Source: SIG480 sp045636865 (GTDB lineage: Bacteria; Bacillota; Clostridia; Oscillospirales; JAAYXM01). Taken from it: DNA of 64,000 nucleotides. Position 1 is the first letter of the stretch. Each line of letters opens with the position of its first letter. This document shows positions 24,875-33,929 of this stretch, one piece after another. The notes beneath the pieces were generated by a model that saw only the letters and a list, made by a program, of their open reading frames with translations, had not been told where the DNA came from and did not search any database. The stretch covers positions 1-64,000 of the forward strand of contig JAZTYJ010000017.1 of NCBI GenBank assembly GCA_045636865.1, given 5' to 3'. The translations under genes and the position numbers were made by a program.

Positions 24875-27058
24875 TTATTTCTCCGACTTCTTTTTGGAAG
24901 TTGATTTCTTCGCGGCTGTTTTCTTTGTTCCTTTTGTGCTTTTCTTTGCAGTAGTCTTCCTTTTCTCCTCCTGCGGTTCGTATCTTTCGCATTCGGGGTT
25001 TGCACAGAAGAGCTTCTTTGAGCCGCGTCCGGAACGCTTGTAGAGAGTTTTTCCGCAAACCTCGCACTTTTCTTTCTGCGGAACGTCCCACGTCATAAAG
25101 GTACATTCGGGGAATTTTTCACAACCGTAGTACCAGTATCCGTTCTTGGATTTCTTCTTTAAGATTTCACCGCCACAGACGGGGCATTCGCCCGGTGTCT
25201 TTTCGACGATTGCTTTTGTGTTTTTGCATTCGGGATATCCGGGGCAGGCAAGGAACTTTCCGAAACGACCGGATTTTATGACCATATTCTTTCCGCAGAG
25301 CTCGCAGACGATGTCCGTAACCTCGTCGGGAACCTTGAGACGTTTTCCTTCAAGGGCTTTCTCTGCTTCTTCAAGCTCCTTTTCAAAAGAGCCGTAGAAG
25401 TCAGAGAGAGTCATCTTCCAGTCCTTGCTTCCTGCCTCAACCTCGTCAAGCTGCTCCTCCATATGAGCCGTAAATTCGATATCGATAATGTCAGAGAACT
25501 GGTCCACCATAAGACCGTTTACAACCTCTCCGAGCGGAGTCGGCTTTAAGCTCTTTCCATCTTTAATTACATATTCGCGGTCAAGGATGGTTGAAATCGT
25601 CGGTGCGTAGGTACTCGGACGTCCGACACCCTTTTCTTCCATAGCCTTGATGAGACTGCCGTCTGTATAGCGCGGAGGAGGAGAGGTGAAGTGCTGCTCG
25701 CTCTTTTCACCCTCAAACTTAAGCTTTTCGTTTTCGGAAAGCTCGGGAAGTGCGCTTGTATCCTCTTCTTCCTGCTCTGCCGCCATATCAGAATATACTG
25801 CAGTATAGCCTCTGAATGCAATCTTTGAGCTTGTAGCGCGGAAGATATATTCGTTTGCGGAAATATCGACGCTGAGAGTGTCGTAAACCGCATTTTCCAT
25901 CTGGCAGGCAACAAAGCGCGACCAGATTATGCGATAAACCTTATACTGGTCGGCAGTAAGATTCTTCTTGATTTTGTCGGGAGTGAGGTCAACATACGAC
26001 GGGCGGATAGCTTCGTGAGCATCCTGCGCGCCCTTCTTTGTCTTGAAGTAGCGTGCGGATTTCGGGCAGAATTCGTTGCCGTAGGTTTCTTTTATATAGC
26101 CTCTTACAGCAGTAATCGCCTCGTCAGCAATACGGAGAGAGTCTGTTCTCATATAGGTTATAAGACCTGTTGAGCCGAGACCGTCGATTTCAACACCTTC
26201 ATAGAGCTGCTGAGCAATGGCCATAATGCGGCTCGGAGACATACCGAAACGGCGGGAAGCCTCCTGCTGAAGTGTTGATGTGATAAACGGCGGCACGGGA
26301 GAACGCTTTTTCTGTGCGCGCTTTATTGATTTTACAAAGAAATCAGCATCCTTGATGCTTTCGATAATTGCGTGGGTTTCTTCTGCGGATGACGGCTCGA
26401 TCTTCTTCTTTTCAGTTCCGTAAAACTTTGCGGAGAAGCTGCCGAAATTCGGAGCGATTCTTGAGAAGTTTGCGTCAATTGTCCAGAATTCGACCGGGAC
26501 AAACTCGCGGATTTCGTTTTCGCGGTCGATGACAAGACGCGTTGCAACAGACTGAACGCGGCCTGCGGAAAGTCCGTAGCGCACCTTCTTCCAGAGAAGG
26601 GGAGAGAGCTTGTATCCCACGATTCGGTCAAGAAGTCGTCTTGCCTGCTGAGCGTTTACGAGATTTTCGTCTATGTCACGGGGGTTTTTGATACCCTCGA
26701 TAATTGCGTTTTTGGTAATTTCGTTAAAGGTAACGCGCTTTGTCTTCTTCTCGTCAAGGTCAAGGAGTTCTTTCAAGTGCCAGGATATAGCTTCACCTTC
26801 GCGGTCAGGGTCCGTTGCGAGATATATCGCGTCACTTTCGGCGGCGAGAGAGCGAAGCTCACGGATGAGTGCGCTTTTTCCGCGGATAGCGAGATATTTC
26901 GGAACAAAACCTGCTTCTATATCAATACCGATGTCGCTCTTCGGAAGGTCGCGGAGGTGCCCCATAGAGGCCTTGACCGTATACTTGCTTCCAAGATGCT
27001 TTCCGATAGTTTTGACCTTGGTGGGAGACTCCACTATTACAAGATAAGACATACGCAT
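24875..27058 (-). CDS. topA: DNA topoisomerase I
   Basis: 727 residues; relaxes negative supercoils. The Toprim domain starts at LVIVESPTKVKTI and carries ATDPDREGEAISWH near residue 82. The active-site tyrosine is in GLITYMRTDS near residue 300. Three C-terminal four-cysteine zinc modules (CELCG…CPGYPEC, CPVCG…CEKFPEC, CEVCG…CANPEC) and a lysine-rich tail follow. The start could be ATG at 27058, 4 bases from AAGGAG, or ATG at 27052 with 10-base spacing; the second matches the family start MSYLVIVESPTK better. Confidence 0.97.
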   Translation of the reverse strand: MRMSYLVIVESPTKVKTIGKHLGSKYTVKASMGHLRDLPKSDIGIDIEAGFVPKYLAIRGKSALIRELRSLAAESDAIYLATDPDREGEAISWHLKELLDLDEKKTKRVTFNEITKNAIIEGIKNPRDIDENLVNAQQARRLLDRIVGYKLSPLLWKKVRYGLSAGRVQSVATRLVIDRENEIREFVPVEFWTIDANFSRIAPNFGSFSAKFYGTEKKKIEPSSAEETHAIIESIKDADFFVKSIKRAQKKRSPVPPFITSTLQQEASRRFGMSPSRIMAIAQQLYEGVEIDGLGSTGLITYMRTDSLRIADEAITAVRGYIKETYGNEFCPKSARYFKTKKGAQDAHEAIRPSYVDLTPDKIKKNLTADQYKVYRIIWSRFVACQMENAVYDTLSVDISANEYIFRATSSKIAFRGYTAVYSDMAAEQEEEDTSALPELSENEKLKFEGEKSEQHFTSPPPRYTDGSLIKAMEEKGVGRPSTYAPTISTILDREYVIKDGKSLKPTPLGEVVNGLMVDQFSDIIDIEFTAHMEEQLDEVEAGSKDWKMTLSDFYGSFEKELEEAEKALEGKRLKVPDEVTDIVCELCGKNMVIKSGRFGKFLACPGYPECKNTKAIVEKTPGECPVCGGEILKKKSKNGYWYYGCEKFPECTFMTWDVPQKEKCEVCGKTLYKRSGRGSKKLFCANPECERYEPQEEKRKTTAKKSTKGTKKTAAKKSTSKKKSEK

Positions 27059-27075
27059 AAAACTCCTTATAAGTG

Positions 27076-28233
27076 TTAGAATTTCTTGATTTTAAAACGG
27101 TTTCCCGGAAGCTGAAGGACGCTTCCGCGAATCTCGAGCAAAGTCAGGAGTGAGAGAACTTTTGCGATGGAAAGGCCTGACTTTGCGGCAATTTCGTCAG
27201 CTCGGACGGTGTCACACGAAATTGCAAGAAGAACTGACTGCTCGTCAGATGAATGTGAATTTAAAAAGGCCTGCGGAAGAGAAAAAACAGACTCTTCTTT
27301 CGGGGATGCTTTATCTTTATGTGGTGCATCCGAAGACTTTATGTTTACTTTGCCGGGGAAACGGTGGGCATATTCCGACATAACGTCATAGCCTGAAAAG
27401 ATGGGCGTTGCGCCGTCGCGGATAAGCTCATTCGATCCTCGTGCAGTATCTTCAAATATGCCCGATGGCACGGCGAAGACATCTCTGTTTTGTTCAAGAG
27501 CCTCTCTTGCGGTTATGAGCGCGCCGCTTTTCTCGGGAGCTTCGATAACGACAGTTCCGAGCGAGAGAGCGCTGATTATACGGTTTCGTTTCGGAAAATT
27601 GTTGCGGTCCGGTGCGGTTTTCGGAGGATATTCCGAAATAAGCGTTCCGCCATCAAAAATCTTTTGCATAAGAGACTTGTTCTCGGGCGGATAGCATATA
27701 TCGAGCCCGCAACCGAGAACGCCGATAACACGTCCGCCATTGCGGATAGCCGCGTCCATCGCAAGTGAGTCAATTCCGCGCGCCATACCGCTGCACAGAA
27801 CACCGCCGCATAAGGCGATTTCTTCAGCGATCTTCTTTGCGGCAGAGCATCCGCCGGAGGAAGCATGCCTTGTGCCCACAACTGCGATGACGGCATCGTC
27901 ATCAACCGAAAGCGTCTCTCCCTTTGCATAGAGAACAAAAGGTGCATTGGGGATTTCAAGAAGCCTCTTCGGATATTCGGAAGAGTTGCGTGTTATTATT
28001 CGGATTCCGAGTCTCTGACATTCGGAAATAATCTTTTCTGCCACGTCAAGACTCTTGTCGCAAAGCTTTATAAGATCGTTTTCCGTAAGATTTATGTTCA
28101 GAGAGGAAAATGCCTGTCTGTCAGCTTTGAAAACCTTCTGCACATCGCCAAAGTGAGCGAGGAGAAGAGAACTCTTCATAAGACCTTTGTTAAAGCATTC
28201 GGAAAACCATACCCACTTATCGACATTATTCAT
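27076..28233 (-). CDS. dprA: DNA-processing protein DprA
   Basis: 385 residues. It loads RecA onto incoming single-stranded DNA during transformation and is also kept by many non-competent bacteria. The Rossmann core has VVGTRHASSGG near residue 117, CSGMARGIDSLA near residue 146, GVLGCGLDICYPPEN near residue 170 and NRIISALSLGTVVIEA near residue 218. A C-terminal winged-helix (DML1-like) of about 60 residues ends the protein. It overlaps the trmH-family gene by 8 bases and precedes topA, the usual neighbour. Confidence 0.95.
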   Translation of the reverse strand: MNNVDKWVWFSECFNKGLMKSSLLLAHFGDVQKVFKADRQAFSSLNINLTENDLIKLCDKSLDVAEKIISECQRLGIRIITRNSSEYPKRLLEIPNAPFVLYAKGETLSVDDDAVIAVVGTRHASSGGCSAAKKIAEEIALCGGVLCSGMARGIDSLAMDAAIRNGGRVIGVLGCGLDICYPPENKSLMQKIFDGGTLISEYPPKTAPDRNNFPKRNRIISALSLGTVVIEAPEKSGALITAREALEQNRDVFAVPSGIFEDTARGSNELIRDGATPIFSGYDVMSEYAHRFPGKVNIKSSDAPHKDKASPKEESVFSLPQAFLNSHSSDEQSVLLAISCDTVRADEIAAKSGLSIAKVLSLLTLLEIRGSVLQLPGNRFKIKKF

Positions 28234-28987
28234 GGCACTTGCTCATTTCATACATAAATATCGCGGCGGCGACCGCTGCGTTGAGAGATTCCGCACCGCC
28301 CGACATCGGGATAATGACACTTCCGTCACAGAGCTTTGAAATCTCGGGGCGGACGCCGTTACCCTCATTTCCGATGACGATGAAGGTGTTCTTCAGGTCG
28401 CAGTCGGAAAGTGTGGAGACTTTTCCGTAAAGCTCGGATGCAAGGATTTTCTTTCCGTCGTTGCGGAGAGTAGGGATAAGAGATTCAAAGTCTGCAAAAA
28501 TCACGGGGACTCTGAAAATCGAGCCCATTGCAGACCGGATTGTTTTCGGATTGTAGATGTCGGCAGTACCGTCGCAGAAGATTGCATCAAGTGAGAAGGC
28601 ATCTGCTGTCCGGATGATCGTGCCGATGTTTCCCGTATCCTGAAGTCTGTCGAGTAAAAGTGCTCGCTCTATATCGCCGATTGCATTGTCGCGCATTCTG
28701 CAGGAAAAAATGACATTCTGCGAGGTTTTAAGCGTTGTTATGCTGTCAAGCACGTCCTGCGGTGCGACAAAGAGACGGTCGTGCAAATCGGAAGGGATTT
28801 TGCTTTCATAGCCGTCGGTAACCAGAAGAGAGGTGATCTCGACGTTCTGAGAAACGGCTTCAGAAAGAAGCTTTTCACCGTCGCAGACAAATTCGCGACA
28901 CGAAAATCTGAAGTCTTTATCGCGTGCAAGCGCGCGAAGCTTTTTAACCGTCTGATTCTGTCGGCTTGTAATCCTCTCCATTCGCAA
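28226..28987 (-). CDS. TrmH-family RNA 2'-O-ribose methyltransferase
   Basis: 253 residues with an N-terminal substrate-binding domain (1-90) and a C-terminal SPOUT knot. The knot motifs are NIGTIIRTADAF near residue 117, VIGNEGNGVRPE near residue 197 and IPMSGGAESLNAAVAAAIFMYE, read in parts, near residue 222. The target rRNA or tRNA position cannot be told from sequence. It is coupled to dprA by an 8-base overlap. Confidence 0.93.
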   Translation of the reverse strand: MRMERITSRQNQTVKKLRALARDKDFRFSCREFVCDGEKLLSEAVSQNVEITSLLVTDGYESKIPSDLHDRLFVAPQDVLDSITTLKTSQNVIFSCRMRDNAIGDIERALLLDRLQDTGNIGTIIRTADAFSLDAIFCDGTADIYNPKTIRSAMGSIFRVPVIFADFESLIPTLRNDGKKILASELYGKVSTLSDCDLKNTFIVIGNEGNGVRPEISKLCDGSVIIPMSGGAESLNAAVAAAIFMYEMSKCHE

Positions 28988-29005
28988 CCTCCGTTTGTAA
29001 TAGAA

Positions 29006-29716
29006 TTAATTTGCTGCAAGCATTCCGCGTATTACATTTGCGGCATTTTCATATTTTCTCACAATGCGCTCTTTCTTAAGTCTTTGTTCGGTCTTTATCT
29101 TTATGCCTGCATAAATGCCGTTGTCGTGTACAATGTTGTAGTCCTTCCAGAAGGGAAGAGTGTCAACGCGGACAAAGAATTCATTTTCGCTCTCAATACC
29201 GAATGACGAAAGCGGCTCAAACGCACCCTCTTTTGCATACCACTCTGCATATCGCTTGTCGAAGAAGAAGAGAAGAATCTCATCATCTGCCATACTGACG
29301 GCGATTTTATCTATGTTCGCGCTTGTGATTTCATCAAATAAAAGTGCCTGATCGCCCGTGCCCACGGTGCTTCTTGTCGAAAGAATCTGCCGTCCGATTT
29401 TGGTAGGTGTGTCAGGCTTTTCCGGAGAGACAAAGACCGAAATATCTTCGGCAAGCTCCTGCATCTCAGCAGAGTCTGCAAAAACCGAACCTGCAAGGAT
29501 GAAGTCAAGGTCGTTATATTCCTTGAAGAAAACATCGGAAACGAGGGTTACTGCGAAAATCGCGGCGAGGATAACTCCTAAAGTTGCATATTTGAAGTGG
29601 AACCAGTAAACGTTTTTAAACCAATAGATAAGCTTTTCAAAAAAGGTTGCATTTTCCATAAAACTGCCCTTTTTGAAAACGGCAAAAACTTCACGATAAT
29701 CGCGGCTGTCTTTCAT
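29006..29716 (-). CDS. Hypothetical membrane-anchored protein
   Basis: 236 residues; I do not recognise the family. One hydrophobic segment (about residues 43-61, YATLGVILAAIFAVTLVSD) anchors a long, acidic C-terminal domain of alpha/beta character with AVSMADDEILLFFFDKR near residue 140. There is no signal cleavage site, so it is a single-pass protein with the large domain probably outside. The start is ATG at 29716, with AAGGAG overlapping the lysS 3' end; ATG at 29659 is an alternative. Position between lysS and a trmH-family gene gives no strong hint of function. Confidence 0.75.
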   Translation of the reverse strand: MKDSRDYREVFAVFKKGSFMENATFFEKLIYWFKNVYWFHFKYATLGVILAAIFAVTLVSDVFFKEYNDLDFILAGSVFADSAEMQELAEDISVFVSPEKPDTPTKIGRQILSTRSTVGTGDQALLFDEITSANIDKIAVSMADDEILLFFFDKRYAEWYAKEGAFEPLSSFGIESENEFFVRVDTLPFWKDYNIVHDNGIYAGIKIKTEQRLKKERIVRKYENAANVIRGMLAAN

Positions 29717-29722
29717 AGGAGA

Positions 29723-31225
29723 CTACTCCTTTTCAGTCTTCATTGTGGGGAAGAGGAGAACGTCGCGGATAGCGGCGCTGTCTGTAAGAAGCATGCACAT
29801 GCGGTCAATACCGAAGCCGATGCCGCCTGTGGGGGGCATACCGATCTCAAGAGCATTGAGGAAGTCTTCATCTGTTGTGTTTGCCTCGTCGTTGCCCTGT
29901 GAGAGCTGTTCTTCCTGATCCTTGAATCTTTCGCGCTGATCAATCGGGTCATTGAGCTCTGAATATGCGTTTGCCATTTCCCAACCGTTCATAAAGAACT
30001 CAAAGCGTTCTACATAGTCGGGGTTTCCGGGCTTTTTCTTTGTAAGCGGAGAAATCTCAATGGGATGATCCATAACAAAAGTCGGCTGAAGGAGATGCTC
30101 CTCAACAAACTCCTCGAAGAAGAGGTTCAAGATATCGCCCTTTTTGTGGCGTGTTTCAAACTCAACGTGCTTTTCCTTAGCGATAGCACGAGCCTCTTCG
30201 AGTGTATGGATTTCGTTAAAGTCAACGCCAGAATACTTCTTGACGGCATCAATCATTGTGATTCTCTCAAACGGCTTGCCAAGATCCATCTCAATTCCGT
30301 TGTAAACGATTTTGGTAGTGCCCAAAACTTCCTCGGCAACGTGGCGGTACATAGCCTCCGTGAGATCCATCATGCCGTGGTAGTCCGTATATGCCTCATA
30401 GAGCTCCATGAGGGTGAACTCGGGGTTGTGGCGTGTGTCAAGACCTTCGTTTCTGAAAACGCGGCCGATTTCATAAACCTTTTCAAGACCGCCGACGATA
30501 AGACGTTTTAAGTAAAGCTCAAGAGAGATGCGGAGCTTAAAGTCCTCATCAAGTGCATTGAAGTGAGTTTCAAACGGACGTGCAGCAGCACCGCCGGCAT
30601 TTGAAACGAGCATCGGAGTTTCAACTTCAATAAAACCGCGGTTATCAAGGAAACGGCGGATTGAGCTTATGATTTTTGAACGCTTGACAAATGTATCCTT
30701 TACCTCAGGGTTTGCGATGAGGTCAACATATCTCTGACGGTAGCGGACGTCGGTGTTCGTGAGACCGTGATATTTTTCGGGAAGCGGCTTTAAGGATTTT
30801 GAAAGGAGAGAAATCTCTGATGCGTGGATTGAGATTTCACCGCGGCGTGTGCGGAAGACGATTCCGCGGACACCGATAATGTCGCCGATGTCAAATTTCT
30901 TGAACTTTGCAAACGGCTCTTCGCCGATGTCGTTTATGCGGACGTAAATCTGAATCTTGCCCTTTAAGTCCTGAAGGTCACAGAAAAAGGCCTTACCCAT
31001 ATCACGACGGCTCATCATACGGCCTGCAAGGCAAACTTCAGAGCCTTCCATTTCGTCAAAATTGTCGATGACGTCGGTTGAGTGATGTGTGCGGTCATAT
31101 TTCACGATTTCATACGGATTTTCGCCATCCTCAACGAGCTTTGTAAGCTTTTCTCTGCGAATTCTGAGAATTTCGTTTAAATCTTCAACGGGAGTTTCTA
31201 CTACCTTTGTTTCTTCTGTTGCCAT
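29723..31225 (-). CDS. lysS: Lysyl-tRNA synthetase, class II
   Basis: 500 residues. The N-terminal OB-fold anticodon-binding domain (about 55-150) includes LAGRMMSRRDMGKAFFCDLQD. Class II motif 1 is near FLDNRGFIEVETPML (~195), motif 2 at KVYEIGRVFRNEGLDTRHNPEFT (~255) and motif 3 at GGIGFGIDRMCMLL (~470). It charges tRNA-Lys. It follows greA, a pairing frequent in Firmicutes. Confidence 0.98.
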   Translation of the reverse strand: MATEETKVVETPVEDLNEILRIRREKLTKLVEDGENPYEIVKYDRTHHSTDVIDNFDEMEGSEVCLAGRMMSRRDMGKAFFCDLQDLKGKIQIYVRINDIGEEPFAKFKKFDIGDIIGVRGIVFRTRRGEISIHASEISLLSKSLKPLPEKYHGLTNTDVRYRQRYVDLIANPEVKDTFVKRSKIISSIRRFLDNRGFIEVETPMLVSNAGGAAARPFETHFNALDEDFKLRISLELYLKRLIVGGLEKVYEIGRVFRNEGLDTRHNPEFTLMELYEAYTDYHGMMDLTEAMYRHVAEEVLGTTKIVYNGIEMDLGKPFERITMIDAVKKYSGVDFNEIHTLEEARAIAKEKHVEFETRHKKGDILNLFFEEFVEEHLLQPTFVMDHPIEISPLTKKKPGNPDYVERFEFFMNGWEMANAYSELNDPIDQRERFKDQEEQLSQGNDEANTTDEDFLNALEIGMPPTGGIGFGIDRMCMLLTDSAAIRDVLLFPTMKTEKE

Positions 31226-31254
31226 TTAAGTTTCCTCCATTTAAATACATCACA

Positions 31255-31282
31255 GGCGGACGCATAAAAATATGCGACCGCC
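31255..31282. other. Intercistronic hairpin between greA and lysS
   Basis: GGCGG and CGCATA pair with TATGCG and CCGCC around AAAA, with one mismatch. There is no T tract, so it is more likely an mRNA stability or processing element than a terminator. Confidence 0.5.
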
Positions 31283-31291
31283 AAAAGTTCC

Positions 31292-31762
31292 TTAGTTTTT
31301 GATTTCTACTACTTTGTATTCGATGATTCCGCACGGTGCCTCAACACCGACGATCTCGCCGATTTTCTTTCCGAGAAGTGCACGACCGAAGGGAGATTCG
31401 TCTGAAATTCTGCCCTTGTAGGGGTTAGCTTCCTGAGAGCCTACAACCCAGTATTCCTCTTCTGTACCGTCTGAAACGTCAGCGACGATAACGTGAGAAC
31501 CGGTGTGAACCTCGTTTGTATCATCGGATACTTCGATAATTTCAGCGTTCAATATGATGTTTTCGATTTCTGCCTTGCGTGAGAAAAGACGGCCCTGCTC
31601 GTTTTTTGCCTCTTCGTATTCGCTGTTTTCTGAAAGGTCACCGAATGAGCGGGCTTCTTTTATGAGCTCTGCAACTTCGTGCTCACGGACGTTTTTAAGA
31701 TAATCGAGCTCTTCGCGAAGCTCCTGTAGTCGCTCTTTTGTAAGTTTGTAAGTTTTAGCCAT
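31292..31762 (-). CDS. greA: Transcription elongation factor GreA
   Basis: 156 residues, the standard size. The N-terminal coiled coil (residues 1-75) carries LKNVREHEVAELIKEARSFGDLSENSEY (read in parts), with the conserved acidic tip residues of Gre factors. The C-terminal FKBP-like domain holds SPFGRALLGKKIGE near residue 123. It rescues backtracked RNA polymerase by stimulating transcript cleavage. It heads a long operon behind a consensus promoter. Confidence 0.97.
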   Translation of the reverse strand: MAKTYKLTKERLQELREELDYLKNVREHEVAELIKEARSFGDLSENSEYEEAKNEQGRLFSRKAEIENIILNAEIIEVSDDTNEVHTGSHVIVADVSDGTEEEYWVVGSQEANPYKGRISDESPFGRALLGKKIGEIVGVEAPCGIIEYKVVEIKN

Positions 31763-31850
31763 TTTTACTACCTCATTTTCATTTTATGATAAAAGTATTT
31801 TTCTATTTTCTACTATATAAATAGTAAATTACATTTTTACAACTTATCAT

Positions 31851-31879
31851 ATTATAGTGAGCAAAATGCAAAATGTCAA
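31851..31879 (-). promoter_or_regulatory. Consensus promoter of the greA-lysS operon
   Basis: Minus-strand TTGACA (31879-31874), 17-base spacer and TATAAT (31856-31851), a full consensus. The 5' UTR contains the inverted repeat TACTAT-ATAA-ATAGTA at 31811-31826. Confidence 0.9.
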
Positions 31880-31904
31880 GTAAAGATTTTAAAAAATTGC
31901 ATTT

Positions 31905-32585
31905 TCATTTCGACAAAAGTTCACATTTAATGTCATTATCCCCCAAAAAACCGCATATTTTAAGGCACGACGAAAGCGCGGCAACGCAAGCTTGGGGAAG
32001 CTCTGCGTCAAAGGAATGAGAAAGTGAAAGACCGAAATCCGAAAAGGCTAAAAATTTCTCCTCAAAAACAAGAAATTTCTCTTCTGCCGGACGGATGATT
32101 ACAGAGTTTTCAAAAGGCGTCGCTCTTATAACCGCGCCGCAGAAATCCGCACACACTTCCGCTACCTCATCAAAATCGGCACACGAAACGGAAACTTCAT
32201 TTGTCTCCGCGAGGAGAGAAATTGCAATCCTTGAAACCGTATAAAAGCTCCCGCCCTGTATATGAAATCTTTTTCCGAGATTATTTTCTTTTGCAAATAA
32301 AAGTGCCATATCGGGAATGAGGGAAGAATATGCCTCCGTTCCGTCGACGGGCGTTATGCCGTATGATAAAAAAGCGTTTTTGAGATGCATAAGCTCGTCG
32401 CAGACGGCAGCAAAGGTAATGTCGAGACCGGAAAGTTTTTTTAAAAGTCGCCTTTGAGAGCGAAGACTTAAGTTTCTGGAAATTTTTGCAGAATAAATCT
32501 CGAACCCCTTGAAAAAACCGACGAAAGAGGTGGAAAACCCACCTCTTTTTCGCAAATCTGATGAATGAACTATACATATCCGCAC
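31905..32585 (-). CDS. Hypothetical protein at the end of the ftsEX-ctpA run
   Basis: 226 residues from GTG at 32585, which has AAGG 8 bases upstream; a GTG at 32594 would overlap that site. I do not recognise the family. The protein is soluble, begins with the strand RICIVHSSDL, and has alternating alpha/beta regions (FAAVCDELMHLKNAF, VSVSCADFDEVAEVCADFCGAVIRAT) that suggest a Rossmann-like three-layer fold. Cysteines are numerous. It lies 72 bases after ctpA and ends close to the greA promoter. Its function is unknown. Confidence 0.65.
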   Translation of the reverse strand: MRICIVHSSDLRKRGGFSTSFVGFFKGFEIYSAKISRNLSLRSQRRLLKKLSGLDITFAAVCDELMHLKNAFLSYGITPVDGTEAYSSLIPDMALLFAKENNLGKRFHIQGGSFYTVSRIAISLLAETNEVSVSCADFDEVAEVCADFCGAVIRATPFENSVIIRPAEEKFLVFEEKFLAFSDFGLSLSHSFDAELPQACVAALSSCLKICGFLGDNDIKCELLSK

Positions 32586-32657
32586 TGCTATCACCTTAAT
32601 TTGAAATTCAATATTATGATATTAAAAAGCGGTGCAAATATTACATAAAATAAAGAA

Positions 32658-33869
32658 TTATTCTGAAGCTGCCTGCTTTTCGTTTATCACGCGAATAGCC
32701 TCTTGAAGCTGACGGTCCTCCTTGTCGGAGAGAAGGTAGTAGTTCTTGTTTTCCTCCTCTGTCAGTTCAACGAGATAGTCAGGCTTTATTCCCTTTGAGT
32801 CCTCAAGGCTGTTTCCGCGACCTGTAAAGTATTTGCTTACGGAAAGGACAAGACCTGAACCGTCTTTGAGCGGAATGTTACTCTGGGCAAGACCTTTGCC
32901 TGTTGTAGGTTCACCGACGATAACAGCTTTTCCGGCCTCGCGGAGAGCTTCGGCAAAGAACTCTGCCGCGCTTATGGAGTACTGGTTTATAAGAACAACC
33001 ATCGGAAGATCAAGCTCGTTTGCATCGGAATTGTGGAACGTAACCTTGCCGTTTTTATCCTCCTCACGGATAATGACACCCTCCGGGAGAAGCGGATCAA
33101 GGATGTTGGTCATCACGTTCAAAAAACCGCCGGGATTGTTTCTGACGTCAAAGATAAGCCCGGTTACGTTAGCTTTTTTGAGGCTTTCGAGAGCCTTTGC
33201 GGCATCTTTGTCGGCGTTGGTGTCAAAACCTACGATTTTTATATACCCGATGTCACCGTCTAAAATCTTTGACTTGATGTTTGGAACGTCTATCTCGCGA
33301 CGTGTGATGCTCATGCTGATAAGAGTGTCGACGCCTTCTCTTTCAACCACGAGAGAAACGGGAGTGTTTATCGCACCCGTAATGCTTTTTACCGCCGCAT
33401 CATATCCGATGTCAGCCACCTTCTTGCCATCGACACTTATAATCTTGTCAAACGGCTGAATCTTTGCATATTCTGCGGGGGAGCCCTCGAAAACGTCAAG
33501 CACGACAAGGCTCATATCTTCGCTGTCGTAGGTTGCATTTATGCCGATACCGTAGACCTTGCTGTTGAGCGAGTTCGTAACAGATGAAAACTGTTCGGGA
33601 GTAAGGTACTTTGACCAGCGGTCTCCGAGCATTGCAACCATTCCGTAAAGTGCGCCGTCTGTAAGCTCCTTTTCGTCATAGCCGTTTACATAGTATTTTT
33701 CGATGTAGCTTAAAACTTCTGCAATTCGCTCATACTGTGCTTCTTTTTCGGATAGATTTGAGAGCTTTGCGTTATATTCGCGCTCGGCAGTATAAAGTGT
33801 TATGCAGTAGGTAAGAGCTGCAGTCAGAAGCATAAGTGCAACTGTCGTCATCAGATGCTTTTTCTTCAT
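32658..33869 (-). CDS. S41-family carboxyl-terminal processing protease
   Basis: 403 residues. An N-terminal signal/anchor helix (about 6-28) is followed by a cap region, a PDZ domain (about 95-180) and the protease core. The catalytic serine is in QYSISAAEFFAEAL near residue 296 and the lysine in GEPTTGKGLAQ near residue 320. It works outside the membrane on protein C-termini. It is downstream of ftsEX and an M23 hydrolase, where a CtpA/CtpB-type protease may control the amidase activator or its substrates. Confidence 0.93.
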   Translation of the reverse strand: MKKKHLMTTVALMLLTAALTYCITLYTAEREYNAKLSNLSEKEAQYERIAEVLSYIEKYYVNGYDEKELTDGALYGMVAMLGDRWSKYLTPEQFSSVTNSLNSKVYGIGINATYDSEDMSLVVLDVFEGSPAEYAKIQPFDKIISVDGKKVADIGYDAAVKSITGAINTPVSLVVEREGVDTLISMSITRREIDVPNIKSKILDGDIGYIKIVGFDTNADKDAAKALESLKKANVTGLIFDVRNNPGGFLNVMTNILDPLLPEGVIIREEDKNGKVTFHNSDANELDLPMVVLINQYSISAAEFFAEALREAGKAVIVGEPTTGKGLAQSNIPLKDGSGLVLSVSKYFTGRGNSLEDSKGIKPDYLVELTEEENKNYYLLSDKEDRQLQEAIRVINEKQAASE

Positions 33870-33889
33870 ATATACCTCCCAAATTAAAT

Positions 33890-33922
33890 CGTATGGGGCG
33901 ATGAGTCATCGCCCCGAATACG
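33890..33922. other. Intercistronic hairpin between the M23 gene and ctpA
   Basis: CGTAT-GGGGCGATG pairs with CATCGCCCC-GA-ATACG around AGT. It is a very stable stem without a T tract and could lower or delay expression of ctpA relative to the M23 gene. Confidence 0.5.
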
Positions 33923-33929
33923 TTTTGGA

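Noticed and set aside
32833..33459. A 208-codon + strand frame opposite the first S41 gene
   Set aside because: Shadow frame with skewed Ser/Thr/Pro composition; the minus-strand protease is clear.
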